The notes beneath the pieces are model-generated. The model was not told where the DNA came from. It searched no databases and was given only the letters and a program-made list of their open reading frames with translations. This document shows, in pieces, positions 1 to 5,258 of a stretch of DNA of 5,258 nt (position 1 is the stretch's first letter; the number at the start of each line of letters is the position of its first letter). The position numbers and the translations under genes were made by a program. The DNA is from Synechococcaceae cyanobacterium RL_1_2 (lineage in GTDB: Bacteria > Cyanobacteriota > Cyanobacteriia > Cyanobacteriales > JAAUPO01). Location: the NCBI GenBank assembly GCA_012033095.1, contig JAAUPO010000218.1, forward strand, positions 1-5,258. Direction: 5' to 3'.

Positions 1-289
1 CTTTATCCCTCAGCTCTAAGGTTAAGGGTTTTTTAAGCCCTAAGGATCGTGAATTAAATAACTTAGAAATTTGTAGGGTATCCTTCAAGGGAGCGTAACC
101 CATCGATATTTAAGTTTTAGATGTTATTAAATTCTTATTCCTAAGGCTGCGGCCTGGAAAAAGTTAGATGGTAAACCCATGGGCATGAGGATCGCCGGAA
201 TATCACCATTTTCCTATAATTAAATCAGGGGTTGGTGGCGATGCCAGAACTTGCCCCTAGTTGTCATTTGCCCTTTTAAATAAAATTTC
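1..289. other. 5' non-coding region upstream of the kinase
   Basis: No reading frame here is long enough or recognisable enough to call a gene on either strand. It contains a weak hairpin (25-41, seven pairs including one G-T, T3 loop), a small GC-rich hairpin around 144-155, and a perfect -10 hexamer at 215-220. A 30-codon stop-to-stop frame at 131-223 has a protein-like composition but no start codon and no family that I recognise. The region most likely holds the kinase promoter and leader, and perhaps the worn end of an upstream gene. Confidence 0.6.
215..220 (+). promoter_or_regulatory. Putative -10 box (TATAAT) of the kinase promoter
   Basis: A perfect TATAAT lies 69 bases before the kinase ATG, which would give a leader of roughly 60 nt. 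No TTGACA-like -35 hexamer is present at 16-18 bp spacing; the bases there are GC-rich (around 191-197). If real, it would be an activator-dependent or -35-less promoter, as is common in cyanobacteria. The call rests on one hexamer and its position. Confidence 0.35.
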
Positions 290-1414
290 ATGGCTCGAAA
301 AATTTCTTTATCAGCGATTTTAGTTATTCAATGTACGATGCAAGTATTAGGGATAACGGGGGTTATAGGCTATCTGTCCTATAGCAACGGCAAAACCGCG
401 ATAGAAAAATTAGTCGTTCAATTAACGGAGCAAACCGATAAACTCATTATTCAGGAGTTAGACCATTACCTGAGTCTCCCCCACCAGCTCAACGCTGAAC
501 ACCTTGCCGCCGTAAGTTCAGGGGCTATTTCCCCAAAAAATTTAGATCAACTCCATCAATATCTGATTGGACAACATTGGAGCAATCCTAATATCACTAC
601 GATCTTGTTTGGAGATACCGCCGGTAATTTTCGTACCATTCATCGGGTTGAACCCCTTGAACTAGAAGCCCAATTAACAAACTTGCAACGGGATGATTTA
701 CCCTTTGAAGCTGGTAAATCCGATACTCAAAATCCTAGTTCATTAAATCTTTTTGCCCTTAAGCCCTCCGGAGAGTTGGATCGTCAAATTCAAACGATTA
801 ATAATATTGATGTGCGCGATCGCGTTTGGTATCAACAAGCCCTAAAAACGCAACAACCCGGATTTACCGAACCCTTCCAAATTGGCTCTAGCAACGTTTT
901 AGCCATTAATGCTTTTACCCCATTGTTGGATGAAAATCAAAATTTGCAGGGGGTGTTTTCCGTCAATGTTAGTCTCAATCAATATAATGAATTTTTAGAA
1001 TCCATCGAAGCTGAAGGTCAGGGAGAAATCTTTATCATTGATCGCAGCGGTTTATTAGTGGCAGATTCCACGAGGGACACCCCCTATCTCTTTTTCACTG
1101 TGACGGATCAGCAAAGCAAAAATACACCGGGAAAAATTACGTTTAAACGTCTGTTAGCCCAGGAACACCCTAACCCCATCATTCATAAAACGGCCCACCA
1201 GTTAATCGCCCAATGGGGTAATTTTAATGCTATTCCACCAAACACGAAAATACATGTTGAGATTGATGGGCACAAGCAAGTTGTAGATGTTATTCCCTAT
1301 CACCATCCTAAGGGCTTAGATTGGGTAGTGGTGTCCATTACGCCAGAATCAGCTTTTTTGCAGACCTTGAAGCGGCGAGAAATCAAACCTTGGCCCTATG
1401 CATTCTTGCCTTAA
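290..1414 (+). CDS. N-terminal part of the hybrid kinase: TM1 plus periplasmic Cache sensor domain
   Basis: This is the 374-residue product read without any frameshift. A short basic N-terminus (MARK) is followed by a hydrophobic helix at about residues 7-29, which acts as an uncleaved signal anchor. Residues 30-345 form a periplasmic double-Cache-type sensor: R176 followed by DRVWY (177-181) matches the Arg-x-Trp-Tyr ligand-pocket signature of dCache domains, and GEIFIIDRSGLLVAD (245-259) is the typical membrane-distal beta-strand pair. The domain ends with GLDWVVVSITPESAF (342-356), the usual Cache exit strand just before TM2. Residues after about 357 (LQTLKRREIKPWPYAFLP) are out-of-frame read-through and match nothing expected. 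As it stands, the fragment would be a membrane-anchored periplasmic sensor with no output domain. Confidence 0.75.
   Translation: MARKISLSAILVIQCTMQVLGITGVIGYLSYSNGKTAIEKLVVQLTEQTDKLIIQELDHYLSLPHQLNAEHLAAVSSGAISPKNLDQLHQYLIGQHWSNPNITTILFGDTAGNFRTIHRVEPLELEAQLTNLQRDDLPFEAGKSDTQNPSSLNLFALKPSGELDRQIQTINNIDVRDRVWYQQALKTQQPGFTEPFQIGSSNVLAINAFTPLLDENQNLQGVFSVNVSLNQYNEFLESIEAEGQGEIFIIDRSGLLVADSTRDTPYLFFTVTDQQSKNTPGKITFKRLLAQEHPNPIIHKTAHQLIAQWGNFNAIPPNTKIHVEIDGHKQVVDVIPYHHPKGLDWVVVSITPESAFLQTLKRREIKPWPYAFLP
816..823. repeat. HIP1 octamer GCGATCGC
   Basis: Perfect palindromic HIP1 site inside the Cache coding region, just before the DRVWY motif. HIP1 is strongly over-represented in many cyanobacterial genomes and is the main taxonomic clue here. 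Confidence 0.85.
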
Positions 1415-4017
1415 TTGGGTCATTGATTTTTGTGATTTTTACTTCCAAACGGCTCACTCGATCGCTGTGCCGTATTACCCAAGCAACTCAAAATTTAGCA
1501 AGCAATCAATATACAGCGGATATTCCAGCGACCTTTATTAAAGAAATACAACTGTTAAATGATACGTGGACAACGGTGGCTAAAAACCATCAGCAAGCCC
1601 ATCAGTTACGCAAACATTACACCCAACAGTTGGAGCAGGAAGTCGCAAAAAAAACAGAGGATCTGCGCCAGTCCCAACATGATTTAAAAGATATTTTTCG
1701 GAGTGTGCCGGCGGCGATTACCCGCATGCAAGTGTTGCCTGATCGATCATGGCAAATTTTGCATGTATCCCATGCTTGTAAAGCGATTTCAGGCTATAGC
1801 CCCCAGGAATTGATTGATCATCAGGGGTTATGGATTGAGCGTATCCTGCCAGAAGATTGGGCGAAGATCGCACCCTCGATATTTGAAGATATTTTTAATG
1901 GCAAATCTAATACCTATGAATATCGCTTACGGGATAAAAACAATCACATTCATTGGATTTCCCAAACCAACCATTCCTATTGGGATCAGGATAGTAATTG
2001 TTGGTGTGTGACCCTGGCTTCCCTTGATATTAGCGATCGCAAACAAATAGAACTAGAGTTACGCCAAACCACCACCGAGTTAAATAGTTTCTTTAAACTA
2101 GCTTTGGATTTATTTTGTATTGTGGATTTAGATGGTTGTTTTCTACGCTTAAACGATCAATGGCACAAAACCCTTGGTTATTCCCTAGAGGAGTTAGAAA
2201 AAACGCAATTTTTAAAATATGTTCATCCCGATGATCAGGAACTAACAAAGCTAGCGTTTGCCGATCTCAGACAACATCATGTTCTCAATAATTTTACCAA
2301 TCGCTATATCTGTCGGGATCTGTCCGTACGCTGGATTGAGTGGCAGGCGATCGTCCATGAAGGAATGGTTTATGCCGCCGCTAGGGATATTTCCGACCAT
2401 AAACAATTTGAACAGGAATTATTAACTTCCATGGAAGCGGCTAAGGCCGCCGCGATCGCCAAGGGTTTGTTTTTGGCCACCATGAGCCATGAGATTCGTA
2501 CCCCCATGAATGGTGTATTGGGGATGTTACATCTTCTACAAAAAACACAGCTCAATGGAGAACAGCGATCGAATATTACCATTGCCCAATCCAATGCCGA
2601 ATCCTTGCTCAATCTAATCAATGACATTCTGGACCTTTCCAAAATTGAAGCTGGCAAACTAGAAATTGATCAAGCCGATTTTAATCTTCATCAAGAAGTT
2701 AAAGGTTTCATCAATGTCATGGCCCCCATGGCCACAGAAAAAGGGTTGGACTTAAATTTGATCCTAGAACCCATCATCCCGGTTACGGTCAAAGGTGATC
2801 CCGGCAGATTACGACAAATTTTCACTAATTTAATTGGTAATGCAATTAAATTTACCTCCCAAGGCAAAATAACCATCCAAACCCGCCTCCAAGAATATCG
2901 AGACGGTTGGCTACTCATTAGCTCCGTCACCGATACGGGTATCGGCATTGCCCAGGACAAACTCAAGGAATTATTTGAGCCGTTCACCCAAGCTGATTCT
3001 AGTACCACCAGGCAGTATGGGGGCACCGGATTAGGCTTAGCCATTACCAAACAACTGTGTGAACTGATGGGGGGGAGTATCTACTGTCACAGCGAACCCG
3101 GCCAAGGTAGCCATTTTGAATTTACCGTGCTTTTAGCAAAAAGCGATGGGGCCCATTACCCCTCCCAACCTAAATCGAAATATCAGCCCATTTCCCTGAT
3201 GAACCACCCCCATCCGGCCCGTATCCTAGTGGTGGATGATATGCCCATCAATCAACTGGTATTAAAAGGCCTAATGGACTGCCATCGTTTTACCCTCGAT
3301 GAGGCCACCAATGGTAATGAGGCCCTAGCTAAACTACGAACTTCATCGGAGGAACAGCCCTATGATTTGATTTTTATGGATTGTCTCATGCCAGGACTAG
3401 ATGGCTACGAGACAACCCACCACATTCGTCAAGGCTTAGCCGGCGATCGCTACAGCAATGTGCCGATTATCGCCATGACCGCTAATACGGTGAAAGGAGG
3501 CCGACAAAAATGTTTAGCCGCCGGCATGAATGATTACCTCAGTAAACCCATTGTGCCCGATCACCTAGGCAAAATGTTGCAACAGTGGTTCCTTTCCCCA
3601 ACCCCGCAACCCATAACTATTCCCACTGTACCAACGATCGCCCAGCCCCTAGAAACAAATTGGTCTAGCTTTTCCCCCCAAACCATGTTGGGTTATGTCA
3701 ATAATGATCCCTCCCTAGCTATTTGTCTGATTGAGGATTTTCTTACCTATACCTATCCCCAACTTCAACAGCTAAATACCATGGTGGCAGAGCAGAATCT
3801 CTACACTATCGAACATCAATTACACAAAGGTAAAAGTGTGGTCGCCATTTTAGCTGGTCATCAATTACTGCCAATTTTACAAACCATGGAAGAAGCTGCC
3901 AAAAATCAGGATATGCAAACCCTGATTCATCACCTCGATCCCTTAGACCAAGAACTAAATCGATTGGAAGGGGAGTTAACGCAATGGCTAACAGCTCAAA
4001 ATTTAGTGTGCTCCTAA
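1321..4017 (+). CDS. C-terminal part of the hybrid kinase: TM2, HAMP, two PAS, kinase core, receiver, Hpt-like
   Basis: This frame opens at a TTG (1321), but the real protein sequence begins near 1360; residues 1-13 are the shadow of the Cache end. The first internal ATG codon encodes M136, inside the first PAS, so independent translation is unlikely. In this numbering: TM2 22-41; HAMP 42-95; coiled coil 90-125; PAS1 122-245, ending in the PAC signature DISDRKQIE; PAS2 254-366 with VHPDD (301-305) and DISDHKQFE. The H-box SHEIRTPMNG has H390 as phospho-site. The N-box has N503 and N507, G1 is DTGIGI (538-543), and G2 is GGTGLGL (567-573), so the ATP site is complete. The receiver has D639 and D640, phospho-acceptor D687, T720 and K742, all intact. 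Residues 778-890 form an Hpt-like helical domain with a degenerate motif (H832, H835). Everything after TM2 looks functional and under selection. Confidence 0.8.
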   Translation: MGSGVHYARISFFADLEAARNQTLALCILALIGSLIFVIFTSKRLTRSLCRITQATQNLASNQYTADIPATFIKEIQLLNDTWTTVAKNHQQAHQLRKHYTQQLEQEVAKKTEDLRQSQHDLKDIFRSVPAAITRMQVLPDRSWQILHVSHACKAISGYSPQELIDHQGLWIERILPEDWAKIAPSIFEDIFNGKSNTYEYRLRDKNNHIHWISQTNHSYWDQDSNCWCVTLASLDISDRKQIELELRQTTTELNSFFKLALDLFCIVDLDGCFLRLNDQWHKTLGYSLEELEKTQFLKYVHPDDQELTKLAFADLRQHHVLNNFTNRYICRDLSVRWIEWQAIVHEGMVYAAARDISDHKQFEQELLTSMEAAKAAAIAKGLFLATMSHEIRTPMNGVLGMLHLLQKTQLNGEQRSNITIAQSNAESLLNLINDILDLSKIEAGKLEIDQADFNLHQEVKGFINVMAPMATEKGLDLNLILEPIIPVTVKGDPGRLRQIFTNLIGNAIKFTSQGKITIQTRLQEYRDGWLLISSVTDTGIGIAQDKLKELFEPFTQADSSTTRQYGGTGLGLAITKQLCELMGGSIYCHSEPGQGSHFEFTVLLAKSDGAHYPSQPKSKYQPISLMNHPHPARILVVDDMPINQLVLKGLMDCHRFTLDEATNGNEALAKLRTSSEEQPYDLIFMDCLMPGLDGYETTHHIRQGLAGDRYSNVPIIAMTANTVKGGRQKCLAAGMNDYLSKPIVPDHLGKMLQQWFLSPTPQPITIPTVPTIAQPLETNWSSFSPQTMLGYVNNDPSLAICLIEDFLTYTYPQLQQLNTMVAEQNLYTIEHQLHKGKSVVAILAGHQLLPILQTMEEAAKNQDMQTLIHHLDPLDQELNRLEGELTQWLTAQNLVCS
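1354..1360 (+). other. Frameshift site in the kinase gene (T6 run, slippery T TTT TTG)
   Basis: Upstream codons are read as gct ttt ttg; the downstream kinase frame resumes at gca (1360). A seventh T would give SAFFADLEAARNQT, which fits the usual Cache-to-TM2 junction (of the type ESDFMAQINANTRTT) without gaps. The site also reads T TTT TTG in the zero frame, so a -1 ribosomal slip would give a product of the same length. I see no strong stem-loop 5-9 nt downstream, which weakens the recoding explanation. Confidence 0.8.
2033..2040. repeat. HIP1 octamer GCGATCGC
   Basis: Perfect copy encoding part of the DISDR motif at the end of the first PAS domain. Confidence 0.85.
2452..2459. repeat. 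HIP1 octamer GCGATCGC
   Basis: Perfect copy in the alanine-rich helix that leads into the HisKA H-box. Confidence 0.85.
3443..3450. repeat. HIP1 octamer GCGATCGC
   Basis: Perfect copy in the receiver domain, between the phospho-acceptor aspartate and T720. Confidence 0.85.
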
Positions 4018-4048
4018 CCATCGTTGATCATGTTAAGACCTGATTTAT

Positions 4049-4080
4049 AAAGCCCCCCTGCCCCCAATTTTGGGGAAGAA
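4049..4080 (+). repeat. C/G-run dispersed repeat, copy 1
   Basis: The core is AAAGCCCCCCTGCCCCC followed by AATTTTGGGG. Bases 4062-4075 form a perfect hairpin (CCCCAA/TTGGGG, 2-nt loop). It lies 30 bases past the kinase stop and could slow or end transcription, but no T-run follows, so it is not called a terminator. It has the same design as the copy at 5201-5232. Confidence 0.6.
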
Positions 4081-4123
4081 ATTCCTAAAAAATCACTAAC
4101 TACTAGGACGAAAAGCTTGCAAT

Positions 4124-4158
4124 GTCAGGACTTACGCAAAAATTTCGATTCTGTCCTG
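4124..4158 (+). repeat. GTCAGGACTTACGCA motif with imperfect hairpin
   Basis: GTCAGGACTTACGCA (4124-4138) is a sequence that I recall as common at ends of cyanobacterial insertion sequences or miniature elements; this is from memory and unchecked. CAGGAC (4126-4131) can pair with GTCCTG (4153-4158) across a 21-base loop. No second full copy exists in the window. Confidence 0.3.
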
Positions 4159-4185
4159 GGAACCATAATGTTTGGGGACAATCGT

Positions 4186-4226
4186 TCAAGCAAGTCCACC
4201 AAATTTGGGGAATTTAGGGGGCAAAA
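4186..4226 (-). repeat. C/G-run dispersed repeat, inverted degenerate copy
   Basis: Read on the minus strand it gives TTTTGCCCCCTAAATTCCCC, then AAATTTGGTGG, the same run-of-C, spacer, run-of-C, A/T core, run-of-G plan as the copy at 4049-4080 but in opposite orientation. It includes the 10-bp palindrome CCAAATTTGG (4199-4208). Confidence 0.45.
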
Positions 4227-4336
4227 TACAAATTCAATTGACTTTATAAATAGCCTCTAAGACCTGATTTTCAGCTAAGCTACAGCCAAGTTAATTTTTA
4301 ACGGTGATGAGTCCCTAATAATCCCTATTAAATTCT

Positions 4337-4834
4337 GTGCAAAATTTTATTGAATTGGATATGAAGGATTTGATCCTGAGTTTAGGATTAATTGCCTTAA
4401 CCATTCTGCTAGCCCAATGGCAAAACTTAAAATTAACTAACCAAATTTTAATTGGCACCGGTCGAGCAATTTTACAATTAACCATTCTAGGCTATGTCTT
4501 AGATCTCATTTTTGCCCTAGATAGTCCTTGGGCCGTAATGGCTCTGTTGCTGACCATGACCACGATCGCGGCGGTGGTATCCAAAAATCGCATTGGGGAA
4601 GAACAAATTAACCAATTATTTCCATTAATGTGGGGTTCCATTTTTATTAGCGTCGCCCTAGCTCTGGGTTATACCATCGTTTTGATTGTACAACCGGAAA
4701 AATGGTATGACCCCCAATATCTCATTCCCTTAACGGGTATGGTACTAGGCAATGCCATGAATAGTGCCTCTTTAGCAGGGGAAAGGCTAGCTAGTGAAAT
4801 CAAAAAAATCGTCTCGAAATTGAAACCCATCTGA
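4337..4834 (+). CDS. N-terminal part of the FetB-like permease as read without frameshift
   Basis: This is the 165-residue product if the sequence is taken literally. It carries five membrane helices and the GMVLGNAMN motif, then turns at K157 into the out-of-frame tail IVSKLKPI and stops at TGA (4832-4834). It lacks the coupling segment LSLGAS and the conserved SLPGM helix, so it should not form a working permease. Confidence 0.65.
   Translation: MQNFIELDMKDLILSLGLIALTILLAQWQNLKLTNQILIGTGRAILQLTILGYVLDLIFALDSPWAVMALLLTMTTIAAVVSKNRIGEEQINQLFPLMWGSIFISVALALGYTIVLIVQPEKWYDPQYLIPLTGMVLGNAMNSASLAGERLASEIKKIVSKLKPI
4802..4808 (+). other. Frameshift site in the fetB-like gene (A7 run)
   Basis: The upstream frame reads atc aaa aaa atc; the downstream family-matching frame reads aat cgt ctc gaa att gaa (NRLEIE). 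An eighth A restores EIKKNRLEIETHLSLGAS. A frame-1 stop at 4795-4797 limits where the switch can happen to between there and the TGA at 4832. The zero-frame heptamer is C AAA AAA, a poorer -1 slippery site than the kinase one. Confidence 0.8.
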
Positions 4835-5115
4835 GTCTGGGGGCCAGTCCAGCCCAAGCGATCGCTAGTTATCGTAAAGTCGCCCTCAAAACTAGCTTAA
4901 TTCCCATCATTAACACCATGATGGTGGTGGGTTTAGTTAGTTTACCGGGCATGTTCACCGGTCAAGTACTATCGGGAATTGATCCCATCAATGCTTCTTC
5001 CTATCAATTACTAATTTTATTTTTGATCATTACAACTAACCTCATGACCAGCATTTTAGTGACAGAAAGCATTTACCGGAGTTTTTTCAATCGTAATTGG
5101 CAGTTAATTTTATAG
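4808..5115 (+). CDS. C-terminal part of the FetB-like permease (second frame)
   Basis: About 101 residues in the second frame, from NRLEIE to QLIL, holding the coupling segment and the last two or so helices, including SLPGMFTGQVLSG. The only ATG candidates are at 4918 and 4921, inside a membrane helix, so separate translation is improbable. Its clean match to the family with no stops means that the frame loss is recent or artefactual. Confidence 0.65.
4858..4865. repeat. HIP1 octamer GCGATCGC
   Basis: Perfect copy in the second-frame part of the FetB-like gene, encoding part of AQAIAS. Confidence 0.85.
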
Positions 5116-5258
5116 GGATTGATCAGGTTTTATTAACCTTGATTGGGATAATATTGCTCCCTTTGCTTATTGCTTGGATATTGTCTTAAAGGATGTTTGA
5201 AAAGCCCCCCCTTGCCCCCCATTCCGGGGGAAATCACCTAGATTTTAACCAATGAAGT
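5116..5258. other. Non-coding tail of the window
   Basis: There is no callable gene. Frame 3 from 5115 to 5189 reads as a hydrophobic stretch (LLTLIGIILLPLLIAWILS, then stop) with no ATG. The rest is a C/G-run repeat and AT-rich sequence up to the window edge. Confidence 0.55.
5201..5232 (+). repeat. C/G-run dispersed repeat, copy 2
   Basis: AAAGCCCCCCCTTGCCCCCC, then ATTCCGGGGGAAAT. A five-pair C/G stem (5216-5220 with 5226-5230) closes a 5-nt loop. It has the same orientation and plan as the copy at 4049-4080, so the two forward copies bracket the permease gene. A weak terminator role is possible, but there is no T-run. Confidence 0.6.

Larger units (their letters stand above)
290..4017 (+). 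pseudogene. Hybrid sensor histidine kinase (Cache-HAMP-PAS-PAS-HisKA-HATPase-REC-Hpt-like), frameshifted
   Basis: One gene in two frames. Restoring one T in the T6 run at 1354-1359 gives a single 1242-residue protein with no other internal stop. Domain order in the restored protein: TM1 (about 7-29), periplasmic Cache (30-345), TM2 (366-385), HAMP (386-439), coiled coil, PAS (466-589), PAS (598-710), HisKA with H734, HATPase (839-952), REC with D1031, and a C-terminal Hpt-like domain. In this family an external ligand is sensed by Cache, and phosphate passes from His to the receiver Asp and then to an Hpt or a separate regulator. The ligand cannot be read from sequence. ATG 290 is the first possible start, because an in-frame TAA lies at 281-283; no clear Shine-Dalgarno precedes it. 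The break falls exactly between the Cache domain and TM2, so neither fragment alone could carry a signal from Cache to kinase. Whether this is a true pseudogene, a sequencing error or a recoded gene is open. Confidence 0.8.
4034..4270. mobile_element. Possible MITE-like insertion flanked by 13-bp direct repeats
   Basis: TAAGACCTGATTT occurs exactly at 4034-4046 and 4258-4270. Just inside lies a 10-bp inverted repeat: ATTTATAAAG at 4043-4052 and its complement CTTTATAAAT at 4242-4251. Further in are two oppositely oriented C/G-run repeats. There is no transposase, so if mobile it would be a non-autonomous element of about 210-220 bp, with the direct repeat as target duplication. The symmetry is imperfect: the left inverted repeat overlaps the direct repeat by four bases, while the right one is six bases away from it. 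It could instead be a nested or decayed repeat cluster. Confidence 0.4.
4018..4336. other. 319-base intergenic region made largely of repeats
   Basis: No gene is visible on either strand. From left to right it holds a 13-bp direct repeat copy (4034-4046), a C/G-run repeat in forward orientation (4049-4078), a segment containing GTCAGGACTTACGCA (4124-4138), a C/G-run repeat in reverse orientation (about 4186-4226), and the second direct repeat copy (4258-4270). The remaining 66 bases before fetB have no clear -35/-10 pair; TTGACT at 4238-4243 lacks a -10 at proper spacing. I found no Fur-box-like palindrome. Confidence 0.7.
4337..5115 (+). pseudogene. FetB/YbbM-family (UPF0014) ABC-transporter permease, frameshifted
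   Basis: Restoring one A in the A7 run at 4802-4808 gives a 259-residue membrane protein, the length I recall for E. coli FetB, with no other lesion. FetB pairs with the ATPase FetA; in E. coli the pair is implicated in iron export and peroxide resistance. The restored protein shows helices at about 11-27, 44-60, 65-82, 95-118 and 128-146, the family motif GMVLGNAMN (134-142), a cytoplasmic coupling segment ending HLSLGASP (165-172), then VGLVSLPGMFTGQ (198-210) and a last helix, ending FFNRNWQLIL. The start is GTG 4337, chosen because it gives the family length; ATG 4361 is the alternative. An in-frame TAA at 4319-4321 bounds the frame. Neither start has a clear Shine-Dalgarno. No fetA lies in the window. 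Family assignment is firm; the substrate in this organism is inferred. Confidence 0.8.

Noticed and set aside
241..279. 12-residue upstream ORF (ATG 241 to TAA 279) between the -10 box and the kinase start
   Set aside because: It has a G-rich stretch before it but no attenuator hairpins, no biased codons and no regulatory peptide signature; too short to support.
1814..2011. 65-codon plus-strand frame inside PAS1
   Set aside because: It lies wholly within the kinase gene in another frame, with no family resemblance; the PAS reading explains the sequence.
2370..3050. Minus-strand open frames opposite the HisKA/HATPase coding region
   Set aside because: They are antisense shadows of a strongly conserved kinase core and have no recognisable domain or start context.
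3806..4021. 71-codon minus-strand frame at the kinase 3' end
   Set aside because: It is antisense to the Hpt-like domain, with no motif or ribosome site to support it.
4062..4075. Rho-independent terminator after the kinase
   Set aside because: The hairpin is real but no T-run follows and it belongs to a dispersed repeat, so termination is only a possibility.
4238..4250. fetB promoter from TTGACT and TATAAA
   Set aside because: The two hexamers are nearly adjacent instead of 16-18 bp apart, so they cannot be a -35/-10 pair; neither has a partner at proper spacing.
4669..4857. 62-codon minus-strand frame opposite fetB
   Set aside because: It is a shadow of conserved permease helices.
1..5258. 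CRISPR array, tRNA, rRNA or riboswitch
   Set aside because: No regularly spaced repeats, no cloverleaf-like T-loop/anticodon arrangement and no recognisable aptamer core were seen on either strand.

Overview
The window looks like a cyanobacterial chromosome segment, probably from a unicellular Synechocystis-type organism. The evidence is five perfect copies of the octamer GCGATCGC (HIP1) in 5.3 kb, several near-copies, AT-leaning composition, C/G-run intergenic repeats of a kind I recall from cyanobacteria, and a multi-PAS hybrid histidine kinase of cyanobacterial style. The genus is inferred, not proven.

Layout: 1-289 is a leader region with a good -10 box (215-220) but no convincing gene. 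290-4017 encodes one large hybrid sensor histidine kinase: TM, periplasmic Cache, TM, HAMP, PAS, PAS, HisKA, HATPase, REC, Hpt-like. It is split into two overlapping frames by a net loss of one base at a T6 run (1354-1359). 4018-4336 is a 319-base intergenic region with C/G-run repeats in inverted orientation, bracketed by an exact 13-bp direct repeat; it looks like a small MITE-like insertion. 4337-5115 encodes a FetB/YbbM (UPF0014) ABC-transporter permease, again split by a net loss of one base, here at an A7 run (4802-4808). 5116-5258 is non-coding and carries another copy of the C/G-run repeat.

All genes point rightward. Nothing in the sequence ties the kinase and the permease functionally; the repeat-rich gap between them argues against a shared operon. 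The partner ATPase gene fetA is not in the window. With one base restored at each site, the kinase becomes 1242 aa and the permease 259 aa, both collinear with their families with no other lesion.

The most notable feature is therefore the pair of independent, same-direction one-base losses in homopolymer runs in neighbouring genes. They may be sequencing errors, real gene decay or phase-variable tracts, or, at the kinase site only, recoding: that site reads T TTT TTG in frame, which fits the X XXY YYZ slippery pattern. I found no convincing evidence of a wholly new system.
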